Assembly: GCF_024171925.1 (NCBI RefSeq)
Contig: NZ_JAMTCO010000012.1
Location: forward strand, 186,001-250,000
DNA from: Actinokineospora diospyrosa
Lineage (GTDB): Bacteria > Actinomycetota > Actinomycetes > Mycobacteriales > Pseudonocardiaceae
Length of the DNA stretch: 64,000 nucleotides
Direction of reading: 5' to 3'
Shown here: positions 53,260 to 63,250 of the stretch, one piece after another
Position numbering within the stretch: position 1 is the first letter of the stretch
How the letters are laid out: every line of letters starts with the position of its first letter
Position numbers and translations under genes: made by a program
Notes under the pieces: generated by a model
What the model was told of the DNA's origin: nothing
Databases searched by the model: none
The model's input: only the letters and a program-made list of their open reading frames with translations

Positions 53260-54807
53260 TCATGCTCGATGAATCGACTGGGCGAAGCTGAAGACCGCGT
53301 CCGGGTCATAGCGGCGAGCGACGCTGTCGAGCCTGCTGAGGTTGGGGCCGTAGTAGGCGATGCCCCAGTCGGGCATGGCCGTCTCGATGTAGTTGACGTA
53401 ACCACCCCCGGCACCCAATCGGCCTAGCGCGTCGCGGACCTGCGCGACCGAGCGGGTCGCCGCTTCTTGTTTGTCCACTGTGGTCTTCTGGTAGATCTGG
53501 ATCGTACCCAGGGCCTTGCGGTGCGGGAACGCGGTCGCCGAGGGGTCCACTCGCGACACAGCACCGCCGAGGGAATCCAGCAGCAGGTCCATGTCGGTGC
53601 GCCCATCGATCATGTCGACCAGGGCGCCCGGTTCGGCGATGGGGTCGGTGATGATGCGCGAAGACGCGGCGAACGTGCTCCTGGGCAAGGAGTCCGGCGT
53701 GCAGTTGGCCCGCTGCGCGCATCCGGCGAAGTAGCGCATCGCGTCGAGGTAAGACTTCTGCTGCACGAACCGGTTGCTGGGCTTGCCGGTGTTCACGATA
53801 AACCTGTCCAGCAGCGGATTAAGCGCGGTTTGGGGACCGATAAAGCATCCGCTCAGTCGCGCGGTCGGGGTAGGCCCGCCTGTGATGACAACTGTGGACC
53901 AGAGGTCGTCGGGGGCATTCACTGTCCACTCTTGCCACGCACCGACTACTGCGGCCGCAGCTCCCTCGGGGAAGCTGAGCTGGAAAACGGTGACCGCGGG
54001 GGCGGGCTCGGTGGAGAAGGTGAACGAAGTGACGATGCCGAAGTTGCCACCCCCACCGCCGCGCAGTGCCCAGAAGAGGTCGGTTTCGTTGTTCGGGGTC
54101 GCAGTGCGGACAACGCTATCGGCCGTGATGACCTGGGCCGAGACAAGACGGTCGCAGGTGAGCCCGTACTTGCGGGTGAGCACGCCCAGCCCGCCCCCGA
54201 GAGTGAGCCCAGCGATGCCAACGGTCGGGCAAGTGCCTGCGGGCAGACAGCGCCCAGCAGCGGCCAAAGCGGTGTAGACGTCGATGAGCCGCGCACCCGC
54301 GCCGATCACGGCCGTCCCATCCGGTCGGACGTCCACAGCGGACATTCCACGCAGGTCGACGATAAGCCCGCCTTCGGGAGCGGAGTAACCGGCGTAGCTG
54401 TGGCCTCCACTGCGGGCAGCGATTGGCAGGTAAGAGTCTCTGGCTAGCGCTACGCAGGCTTGCACGTGGTCACTAGTCGTGCAGAGCGCCACCGCTGCAG
54501 GTTTCCGCTGGTCATAGAGGGGGTTGTACGACTGCCTTGCCTTGTCGAAGCCCTCGTCGCCGGGTTGGCGCAGCGCGCCACCAAGCCGTTTGCGCAAACC
54601 GTCGAAGTCCGGTGGTACCGCTGCCGGGCGCGTAGGCACGGGCGCAGCGCTAGGCGCGGTGGTCGACGGCGGGGCTGCCTCCTGCTGTCCGCCTACCGAA
54701 CACGACACGGCTGTCGCCGCGGCGCCCACTCCCGCCGCCCGCAGAAACGACCTCCTGCTGAACACTCCCCGACCTCCCCGACCCCGCTCCAAAGTGGCCC
54801 CGGTCAC
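53260..54807 (-). CDS. Secreted FAD-linked oxidase (berberine-bridge-enzyme family), Tat substrate
   Basis: 515 residues from ATG 54807. The Tat motif SRRSFLRAAG and a hydrophobic stretch are followed by TAVSC, possibly a lipobox. The FAD domain has the histidine for covalent linkage in ARSGGHSYAGYS and a Cys in KYGLTCDRLVSA, so FAD may be doubly bound. The substrate domain spans about 260-470, and the BBE C-terminal element is YVNYIETAMPDWGIAYYG then LDSVARRYDPDAVF. Such enzymes oxidise alcohols, sugars or alkaloids with O2. The natural substrate is unknown. Confidence 0.92.
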   Translation of the reverse strand: MTGATLERGRGGRGVFSRRSFLRAAGVGAAATAVSCSVGGQQEAAPPSTTAPSAAPVPTRPAAVPPDFDGLRKRLGGALRQPGDEGFDKARQSYNPLYDQRKPAAVALCTTSDHVQACVALARDSYLPIAARSGGHSYAGYSAPEGGLIVDLRGMSAVDVRPDGTAVIGAGARLIDVYTALAAAGRCLPAGTCPTVGIAGLTLGGGLGVLTRKYGLTCDRLVSAQVITADSVVRTATPNNETDLFWALRGGGGGNFGIVTSFTFSTEPAPAVTVFQLSFPEGAAAAVVGAWQEWTVNAPDDLWSTVVITGGPTPTARLSGCFIGPQTALNPLLDRFIVNTGKPSNRFVQQKSYLDAMRYFAGCAQRANCTPDSLPRSTFAASSRIITDPIAEPGALVDMIDGRTDMDLLLDSLGGAVSRVDPSATAFPHRKALGTIQIYQKTTVDKQEAATRSVAQVRDALGRLGAGGGYVNYIETAMPDWGIAYYGPNLSRLDSVARRYDPDAVFSFAQSIHRA

Positions 54808-54935
54808 ACAGCCTGATCACACCGACGATCACATCATGCGACTGCCCGCCACGCATAGCCCTACCAGGCGCTACGTGTTGCCAGTAGACACCGGACCGGC
54901 GCCGCGACCCCACCCCCGGCACCGCATTGTGATCC

Positions 54936-54955
54936 GGTCTGGTCCAGACCAGACC
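54936..54955. promoter_or_regulatory. DasR/GntR-like palindromic operator
   Basis: GGTCTGGTC-CA-GACCAGACC is a perfect palindrome with 9-bp arms. Its core TCTGGTCCAGACCAGA matches 13 of 16 positions of the dre consensus ACTGGTCTAGACCAGT bound by DasR (GntR/HutC family). It is 65 bp upstream of the metallo-hydrolase operon and 129 bp from the divergent oxidase gene. Confidence 0.6.
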
Positions 54956-55019
54956 GAGTTGTCCACAGGTCCGGCGCACCCCCTGTACCCGGGCGCCGAC
55001 CGGTGGCAGGGTGGCCGGT

Positions 55020-55988
55020 GTGACAAAGTCATTCGCATCCAGCGCCGACCTCGAGCGCAAAGTCGAGACCTTCACCGAGCTGGCCGACGGCGTCTACGCG
55101 CTGACCGCGGAGGGCGATCCCAACGTGGGCGCCATCGAGGGCGAGGACTTCCTGGTCTGCTTCGAGGCCAGGGCCACCCCGGTCGCCGCCCGCCGCTGGC
55201 TCGACCAGCTGCGCGAGCGCACCGGCAAACCCGTGCGCTACCTGGTGCTGAGCCACTACCACGCGGTCCGGGTGCTCGGCGCGAGCGCGTTCGACGCGCA
55301 GGAGATCATCACCCACGAGACCACCCGCGCGCTGATCGCCGAGCGCGGCACCGCGGACTGGGCCAGCGAGCTGGGCCGGATGCCCCGGCTGTTCGAGGAG
55401 CCCGACAGCGTGCCCGGCCTGACCTGGCCGACGCTGACCTTCACCGACCGGATGGTCATCCCGCTCGGCGGCGACCGGGGCGACCTGGTGCTGGCCTACT
55501 GCGGCCGCGGCCACACCGCGGGCGACATCGTCGCCTGGCTGCCCAAGCACAAGATCCTCTTCGCTGGCGACCTGGTGGAATCGCAGGCCGCGCTGTACAC
55601 GGGCGACGCCTTCCACGACGACTGGGCGACCTCCACTTTGGACAACGTGGCGCGCTTCCCGGCCGAGCTGCTCGTCGGCGGCCGGGGCGCGGTCGCCAGG
55701 GGGCGCGCCGAGGTCGAGGCGGCCATCGCGCAGAGCCGCCACTTCCTCGACGAGCTGCGCCGCATCGTCGGCGAGGTGCACGGCAGGGGTGGCACGGTCG
55801 GCGAGGCGTTCCGGGCGACGCACACCGCGCTGGAGCCCGAGTACGGCCGGTGGCCGATCTTCGAGCACTGCCTGCCCTTCGACGTGCAGCGCTACTGGGA
55901 CGAGCTCGACGGGCACGACTGGCCGCTCATCTGGACGGCCGAGCGCGACCGCGAGGTGTGGGCGAGCCTGCAGGACGGCGAGCGGTGA
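55020..55988 (+). CDS. Metallo-beta-lactamase-fold hydrolase
   Basis: 322 residues from GTG 55020 (three codons after the first possible start). The MBL core is visible: YLVLSHYHAVRVLGASAF holds the first His pair, but the rest of the HxHxDH motif is replaced by A-V-R-V, so one metal site is altered. GRGHTAGDIVAWLPKHKILF and AGDLVE supply further ligands. The C-terminal third (EPEYGRWPIFEHCLPFDVQR) is of unknown fold. Family members open lactones or hydrolyse thioesters in aromatic catabolism. Coupled by a 4-bp overlap to a flavin monooxygenase gene. Confidence 0.85.
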   Translation: MTKSFASSADLERKVETFTELADGVYALTAEGDPNVGAIEGEDFLVCFEARATPVAARRWLDQLRERTGKPVRYLVLSHYHAVRVLGASAFDAQEIITHETTRALIAERGTADWASELGRMPRLFEEPDSVPGLTWPTLTFTDRMVIPLGGDRGDLVLAYCGRGHTAGDIVAWLPKHKILFAGDLVESQAALYTGDAFHDDWATSTLDNVARFPAELLVGGRGAVARGRAEVEAAIAQSRHFLDELRRIVGEVHGRGGTVGEAFRATHTALEPEYGRWPIFEHCLPFDVQRYWDELDGHDWPLIWTAERDREVWASLQDGER

Positions 55989-57541
55989 CCGAACCGGTCC
56001 TGGTCGTGGGGGCGGGCCCGGTGGGGATGACCGGCGCGCTCGTCCTGGCCCGCCACGGCGTGCCGAGCGTGGTGGTCGACGCCCTGCCCGGCCGGATGCT
56101 GGAGGGCAGCCGGGCGATCTGCGTGCAGCGCGACGTGCTGGACGTGCTGGAGCGGGTCGGCGCCGGGCACGACGTGGTCGACCTGGGGGTCACCTGGTAC
56201 TCGGGGCGGATCTTCTACCGCGGCCACGAGGTGTTCTCGATGACGCTGCCCGAACCGGCCCCCGGGCACTTCCCGCCGTTCGTGAACACCCCGCAGAACA
56301 GCATCGAGCACGTGCTGGAGCGCCGGGTGCTCGCCGAGCCGCTGATCCAGCTGCGCTACAGCACCAAGGCCGTCGCCATCAGCCAGGACCCCGACGGGGT
56401 GACCGTGCAGGTGGAGGGCCCCGACGGGCCGCGGACCTTGCGCGGCTCGCACTGCATCGCCGCCGACGGCAACCGCTCGACGCTGCGCAAGCTGCTGGGC
56501 GTGCCGTTCGAGGGCCACTCGTTCGGGGACAAGTTCCTGATCACCGACATCCGGGCGAAGTTCGACTTCCCGGTGCCCGAGCGGCGGTTCTACTTCGACC
56601 CCGAGTGGAACCCGGGGCGGCAGGCCCTGCTGCACCCGCAGCCGGACTCGGTGTGGCGCATCGACTGGCAGGTGCCCGACGAGTACGACTTAGCCGCCGA
56701 GCAGGCCAACGGCGACCTGGACAAGCGCATCCGGACGGTCATCGGCGACATCGACTACGAGCTGGTCTGGGCGTCGCTGTACCGCTTCCACCAGCGGCGG
56801 GTGCCCACGATGCAGGTCGACCGGGTGGTGCTGGCAGGCGACTCGGCGCACATCATGAGCCCGTTCGGCGCGCGCGGGATGAACTCCGGGCTGGCCGACG
56901 TGGAGAACGCGGCGTGGAAGATCGCTGCGATCCGGTCCGGCTGGGGCGGCCCGGGGCTGCTGGCCAGCTACGACCTCGAGCGCGGGCCCGCCACCGACGA
57001 GAACCTGCGGGTGACCAGCACGACCATGCGGTTCCTGTGCCCGGCCGACGACGAGGAGTGGGAGCGGCGGCGGGAGGTCCTGGAGCGCAGCGTCACCGAC
57101 CCCTCGGCGAGCGCGGAGATCGACTCCGGCAAGTTGTCCGAGCCGTTCTGGTACCTGGAGTCGCCGCTGACCTCGCGGGCGTCGGCCGAGGAGATCGCGG
57201 CGTTCCCGACCGAGCCGGGGGTCCAGCGGCCGCCGCTGCCCGGCGTGCTGTGCCCGGACCTCGGTTTCCCCGACGGGAGCAGGTTGCGGGACCACCTGGG
57301 TGTGCGGTTCACGCTGCTCGTCGAAACCGCCACAGCCGACACGGCGGTCGAGAGCGCGGTTGACCCTGCCGAGCCCGGGTATCAACTGAAGGTCGTCGTC
57401 CTACCGCAGGGGCAGACGAGTGTGGCGGTGCCCGCGGGCGGGGGCGTCTTGGTGCGGCCGGACGGCTTCATCGCCGCCGTGCTGCCACCGGGGGCCTCGC
57501 TTGAGGACGCGTTGCGGCGAGCCACCGGGTGGGTGGCCTAA
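55985..57541 (+). CDS. FAD-dependent aromatic monooxygenase (PHBH/MhpA family)
   Basis: 518 residues from GTG 55985, in a GTGA overlap. FAD motifs: VLVVGAGPVGMTGALVLARH at the start, CIAADGNRS (DG motif) and LAGDSAHIMSPFGARGMNSG with GLAD. The C-terminal 100 residues form the thioredoxin-like domain of larger family members. These enzymes hydroxylate a phenolic ring with NAD(P)H and O2, as in 3-(3-hydroxyphenyl)propionate or resorcinol-type breakdown. With the MBL hydrolase it forms a two-gene catabolic operon under the DasR-like palindrome. The substrate is unknown. Confidence 0.9.
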   Translation: MTEPVLVVGAGPVGMTGALVLARHGVPSVVVDALPGRMLEGSRAICVQRDVLDVLERVGAGHDVVDLGVTWYSGRIFYRGHEVFSMTLPEPAPGHFPPFVNTPQNSIEHVLERRVLAEPLIQLRYSTKAVAISQDPDGVTVQVEGPDGPRTLRGSHCIAADGNRSTLRKLLGVPFEGHSFGDKFLITDIRAKFDFPVPERRFYFDPEWNPGRQALLHPQPDSVWRIDWQVPDEYDLAAEQANGDLDKRIRTVIGDIDYELVWASLYRFHQRRVPTMQVDRVVLAGDSAHIMSPFGARGMNSGLADVENAAWKIAAIRSGWGGPGLLASYDLERGPATDENLRVTSTTMRFLCPADDEEWERRREVLERSVTDPSASAEIDSGKLSEPFWYLESPLTSRASAEEIAAFPTEPGVQRPPLPGVLCPDLGFPDGSRLRDHLGVRFTLLVETATADTAVESAVDPAEPGYQLKVVVLPQGQTSVAVPAGGGVLVRPDGFIAAVLPPGASLEDALRRATGWVA

Positions 57542-57548
57542 GTACCTT

Positions 57549-57578
57549 GGGCTCGGCGTCAGCCGCGGCGCCGAGCCC
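57549..57578 (+). terminator. Terminator between monooxygenase and GMC genes
   Basis: GGGCTCGGCG and CGCCGAGCCC form a perfect 10-bp stem with flanking pairing that extends it to 14 bp with one mismatch. It sits between convergent genes. Confidence 0.8.
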
Positions 57579-59293
57579 TAGGACTTGATCTCCACCAGCC
57601 GGAGCGCGGCCGGGGCGGACGCGGGGACGGCGGGTGCGCTCGGCGTGACCGGGGCGATCCGGCGGTAGTCGGTGCCCGGTGTCGGGCGAGGATCGGGTTG
57701 GCCCTTGTTCGGCCAGAACGAGAAGGCGCGTTCGGCCTGAGCCGTGATGGTCAGGGAGGGGTTCACGCCGAGGTTGGCGGTGATGGCCGAGCCGTCCACG
57801 ACGGACAGACCCGGGTAGTTGTGCACCCGGTGATAGGGGTCCAGGACACCGTCGTCTGGCGTGGCGCCTATAGGGCAGCCGCCGATGAAGTGGGCCGTCA
57901 GTGGGATGTTGGCGAGTTCGCCCCATGTGCCGCCAGGCATGCCGCCGATGTGCTTGGCAGTGAGCTGGTTCGCGTCGTAGCCGGCCGGGATGAACGACGG
58001 GTTGGGCTCGCCGTGCCCCTGCTTGGACGTGTACTTGCGGCGACCGAACAAGCCCCGGCGGGTGTAAGTGGTGATGGAGTTGTCCAGGCTCTGCATCACC
58101 AAGAGGATCACGGTGCGCTCACTCCACCGGTAGCCCTGTAGTAGCCGGGCGGTCTTGATGGGGTGCCTGGTGGCGAAGCGCAGAGCCTGGCGGTAGCGCG
58201 GGACAGGCGAGGATCCGTCCGTGGCCAGGGTTTGCAACAGGCTCATGGCGTTGCTGCCCTTGCCGTACCGGACGGGTTCGATGTGGGTGTTCTCGTCGGG
58301 GTGGAACGACGAGGTGATCGCCACACCCCGGCTGTAGTCGTGCTCGGGGTCCACAGTGGTGCGTCCCGCACCGACGATCGACTCAGAGTTGGTCCGGGTG
58401 AGCTCACCCAAGCGCGGGGAGAGCTTAGGCAGCGAACCGGTGTCGCGCATGGCGTGCAACAGGTTCTGCGTGCCCCAAGTGCCCGCCGCTAGAACGACCT
58501 GCCCGGCAGTGATGGTGGTCCGGAACCTCTTAGACCGTGTACCGGTCTTACGCAGATCCAGCTCGTACCCGCCATCCCCGCGCGGGCGGACAGCGGTGAC
58601 TGTCGTAAGTGGAATGACCTGGGCACCGTTCTTCTCCGCCAGGTAGAGGTAGTTCTTCACCAGCGTGTTCTTGGCCCCAACGCGGCACCCGGTCATGCAC
58701 GAACCGCACTCAGTGCAGCCCACACGCGTAGGACCCTCGCCGCCGAAGAAGGGATCCTCGACGCTCTTACCCGGAGAGCCGAAGTACACCCCTACCGGCG
58801 TCGGGTGATAGCTGTCGGCGACGCCCATATCGGCCGCGACCTTCTGCATGACCTCATCCGACGGCGTCACTGTGGGGTTCGTGACGACCCCCAGCATCCG
58901 CGTCGCCTGGTCGTAGTGCGGCGCGAGCTCGGCTTCCCAGTCGGTGATGTGGGCCCACTGCCGGTCCTGGTAGAACGGCTTCAACGGCCGGTAGAGCGTG
59001 TTCGCGTAGACCAGCGACCCACCGCCGACGCCCGCGCCCGCGAGCACCAAGACGTCCTTGAGCAGGTGGATCCGCTGGATGCCGTAACAGCCCAGCGTCG
59101 GCGCCCAGAGGTACTTGCGGACGTCCCACGAGGTCTTGGCGAACTCGTCGTCAGCGAAGCGGCGGCCCGCTTCGACTACCGCGACCCGGTAGCCCTTCTC
59201 GGTCAGCCGGAGCGCGGCGACGCTACCGCCGAACCCGGAACCCACCACCACGACGTCGTAGTCCGGCTTGTTACCGGTGAGTTGCGCGCCCAT
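57578..59293 (-). CDS. Cholesterol-oxidase-like GMC oxidoreductase
   Basis: 571 residues from ATG 59293. The FAD fold starts VVVVGSGFGGSVAALRLTEK; GAGVGGGSLVYANTLYRP is the second FAD contact. A four-Cys segment (GCTECGSCMTGCRVGAKNTL) is typical of the ChoD-type group. The substrate part includes GGCPIGATPDDGVLDPYHRV, and NPSLTITAQAERA holds the catalytic His/Asn region (VNPSLT). M. tuberculosis choD lies next to guaB3 and guaB2, exactly as here, though ChoD's role in sterol oxidation is disputed. I keep the broader family name. Confidence 0.9.
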   Translation of the reverse strand: MGAQLTGNKPDYDVVVVGSGFGGSVAALRLTEKGYRVAVVEAGRRFADDEFAKTSWDVRKYLWAPTLGCYGIQRIHLLKDVLVLAGAGVGGGSLVYANTLYRPLKPFYQDRQWAHITDWEAELAPHYDQATRMLGVVTNPTVTPSDEVMQKVAADMGVADSYHPTPVGVYFGSPGKSVEDPFFGGEGPTRVGCTECGSCMTGCRVGAKNTLVKNYLYLAEKNGAQVIPLTTVTAVRPRGDGGYELDLRKTGTRSKRFRTTITAGQVVLAAGTWGTQNLLHAMRDTGSLPKLSPRLGELTRTNSESIVGAGRTTVDPEHDYSRGVAITSSFHPDENTHIEPVRYGKGSNAMSLLQTLATDGSSPVPRYRQALRFATRHPIKTARLLQGYRWSERTVILLVMQSLDNSITTYTRRGLFGRRKYTSKQGHGEPNPSFIPAGYDANQLTAKHIGGMPGGTWGELANIPLTAHFIGGCPIGATPDDGVLDPYHRVHNYPGLSVVDGSAITANLGVNPSLTITAQAERAFSFWPNKGQPDPRPTPGTDYRRIAPVTPSAPAVPASAPAALRLVEIKS

Positions 59294-59373
59294 GGCGCCA
59301 GGCTAGGCGCAGCCCGCGGCCACCGGCTAGAGCCTGACCGGATTTTTCTGTAACCGGCGGTAACAGACGCCGG

Positions 59374-59874
59374 TCAGCCCAGGTCGGCCCGCAGCAGCCC
59401 GAACAGCACCATGTCCCTGCGCTGCCCGCCCCGCAGCTGCGCCCCGCGCGCGACGCCTTCCTCGCGCAGGCCTGCCCCGGCGATCGCCCGCCGCGCGGCC
59501 ACGTTGGTCACGTCGGTGGACGCCTCGACCCGGTCCAGGTCGGTCGTGGCGAACAGGTGCTCCACCAGCAACCGCAGCGCGCCGACCCCGGCACCGCGCC
59601 CCCGCGCCGCGGGCAGCAGCCCGATGCCCATGTTCCACGCCGCGCAGCCGCGGGTGGGCCCGTAGGACACCTGGTGCCAACTCACGTCGCCGAGCAGCTC
59701 GCCGGAGGCCGAGTCGACCACCACCGCCCGCCCGATGTTGAGCGGCGGGAGCGACGGCCGGGGGTCGGGGTCCACGTCGAACGCGCCGTCGGAGGCGGCC
59801 CGCAGCCGCTCCACGTCGCCCTCGGCGGGTTCGGCCAACGCGAACCCGTCACCGCCGTGCAGCACCCGCCTCAT
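59374..59874 (-). CDS. GNAT-family N-acetyltransferase
   Basis: 166 residues from ATG 59874, overlapping guaB3 by 4 bp (ATGA). Motif A is visible as IGLLPAARGRGAGVGALRLL (R/Q-x-x-G-x-G/A acetyl-CoA loop), and motif B follows (RVEASTDVTNVAARRAIAGA). The type is close to RimJ/RimL-like protein acetyltransferases. It is the last gene of the guaB-guaB3 operon; why an acetyltransferase is coupled to guanine synthesis is unknown. Confidence 0.88.
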   Translation of the reverse strand: MRRVLHGGDGFALAEPAEGDVERLRAASDGAFDVDPDPRPSLPPLNIGRAVVVDSASGELLGDVSWHQVSYGPTRGCAAWNMGIGLLPAARGRGAGVGALRLLVEHLFATTDLDRVEASTDVTNVAARRAIAGAGLREEGVARGAQLRGGQRRDMVLFGLLRADLG

Positions 59875-61016
59875 GCGCGGACCGTCAAGCCGACCTTCTG
59901 GAACTCCTTCAGGTCCGAGTAGCCGGTCTTGGCCATCGACCTGCGCAGCGCGCCGAACAGGTTCACCAGGCCGTCGGCGTCGGTGGACGGGCCGAACAGC
60001 AGCGTCTTGAGGTCCACCTCGACGTCCTCGGCGACCGGCAGCACCCGGCTGCGCGGCAGCGACGGGTGCGCCGCCGCCGAGGTCCAGTACAGGCCCTGCC
60101 CGGGCGCCTCGGCGGCCAGTGCGAGCGGCGCGCCCAGCATCACCGCGTCCGCGCCGCAAGCGATGGACTTGGCGATGTCACCACTTGCGTGCACGTCACC
60201 GTCGGCGATGACGTGCACGTACCGACCACCGGTCTCGTCCAGGTAATCCCGCCGGGCGGCGGCAGCGTCAACGATCGCCGTTGCCATCGGCGTCCCGATC
60301 CCCAGGGCGCTGTCAGTCGTGGTGATCCCCGCGCAGTGCCCGTAGCCGACGATCACGCCCGCCGCGCCCGTGCGCATCAGGTGCATCGCGGTGCGGTAGT
60401 CGTGCACGCCGCCCGCGATGACGGGCACGTCCAAGTCGGCGATGAACCGCTTCAGATTCAGCGGCTCGTCCCCACCGGAATCGCGGGCCACGTGCTCGGC
60501 GGACACGATCGTGCCCTGCACCACCAGGATCTCCACGCCCGCGGCCAGCAGGTGCGGGGTCAGCTCGGCCGCGCGCTGCGGGCTCACCCGCGCCGCGACC
60601 GTCACCCCGGACTCGCGGACCGGCCGGATCGCCTCGGCGATCAGCTCGACCTGGATCGGCGCCGCGTGCAGCCGCTGCAGCTCGGCCACCAGCAGCCCGG
60701 GGTCATCGCCCTTCTCGGCCGCGCCGACCAGGGCGAACAGCGCCTCCTCGACGTTGGCGTGCCGGGCCCACAGGCCCTCGGCGTTGATCACCCCGAGGCC
60801 GCCGAGCTCCCCGACGGCCACCGCGGTGCCCGGCGAGACGATCGCGTCGGTCGGGTGGGTGATCAGCGGGATGTCGAACCGGTAGGCGTCGATCTGCCAG
60901 GTGGTGGCCACGTCCTTGGACGAGCGGGTGCGCCGCGACGGCACGATCTCCACCTCGTCGAGCCCGAAGGCGCGCCGGGCGGTCCGGCCCATGCCGATGT
61001 CGACAAGATCCCGCAC
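59871..61016 (-). CDS. guaB3: GuaB3 family IMP dehydrogenase-related protein
   Basis: 381 residues, with RTARRAFGLDEVEIVPSRRT at the start as in actinobacterial GuaB3. The TIM-barrel core includes VPVIAGGVHDYRTAMHLMRT and IADGDVHASGDIAKSIACGA (phosphate binding). CBS domains are absent. At the catalytic-loop position of IMP dehydrogenase (GSICTTR) it reads GHCAGITTTD, so the usual cysteine is not in place. Recent work on cyanobacterial GuaB3 argues for a reductase role; the role here is open. Coupled downstream to the GNAT gene, 30 bp after guaB. Confidence 0.93.
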   Translation of the reverse strand: MRDLVDIGMGRTARRAFGLDEVEIVPSRRTRSSKDVATTWQIDAYRFDIPLITHPTDAIVSPGTAVAVGELGGLGVINAEGLWARHANVEEALFALVGAAEKGDDPGLLVAELQRLHAAPIQVELIAEAIRPVRESGVTVAARVSPQRAAELTPHLLAAGVEILVVQGTIVSAEHVARDSGGDEPLNLKRFIADLDVPVIAGGVHDYRTAMHLMRTGAAGVIVGYGHCAGITTTDSALGIGTPMATAIVDAAAARRDYLDETGGRYVHVIADGDVHASGDIAKSIACGADAVMLGAPLALAAEAPGQGLYWTSAAAHPSLPRSRVLPVAEDVEVDLKTLLFGPSTDADGLVNLFGALRRSMAKTGYSDLKEFQKVGLTVRA

Positions 61017-61046
61017 GGGGGTGTTCCTTTCCGAGCGCTGAGCAGG

Positions 61047-63180
<2,134 letters not shown>

Positions 63181-63187
63181 ACCGGTC

Positions 63188-63224
63188 GAAAAAGCCCCGT
63201 AGGAACGTCCTACGGGGCTTTTTC
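63188..63224. terminator. Bidirectional terminator between DUF5319 and rsdA
   Basis: GAAAAAGCCCCGTAGGA and TCCTACGGGGCTTTTTC form a perfect 17-bp stem with a 3-nt loop and T-runs on both sides, the clearest intrinsic terminator in the window. Confidence 0.95.
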
Positions 63225-63250
63225 GCGGCTTCGCGGGTACTTAGTCCGGG

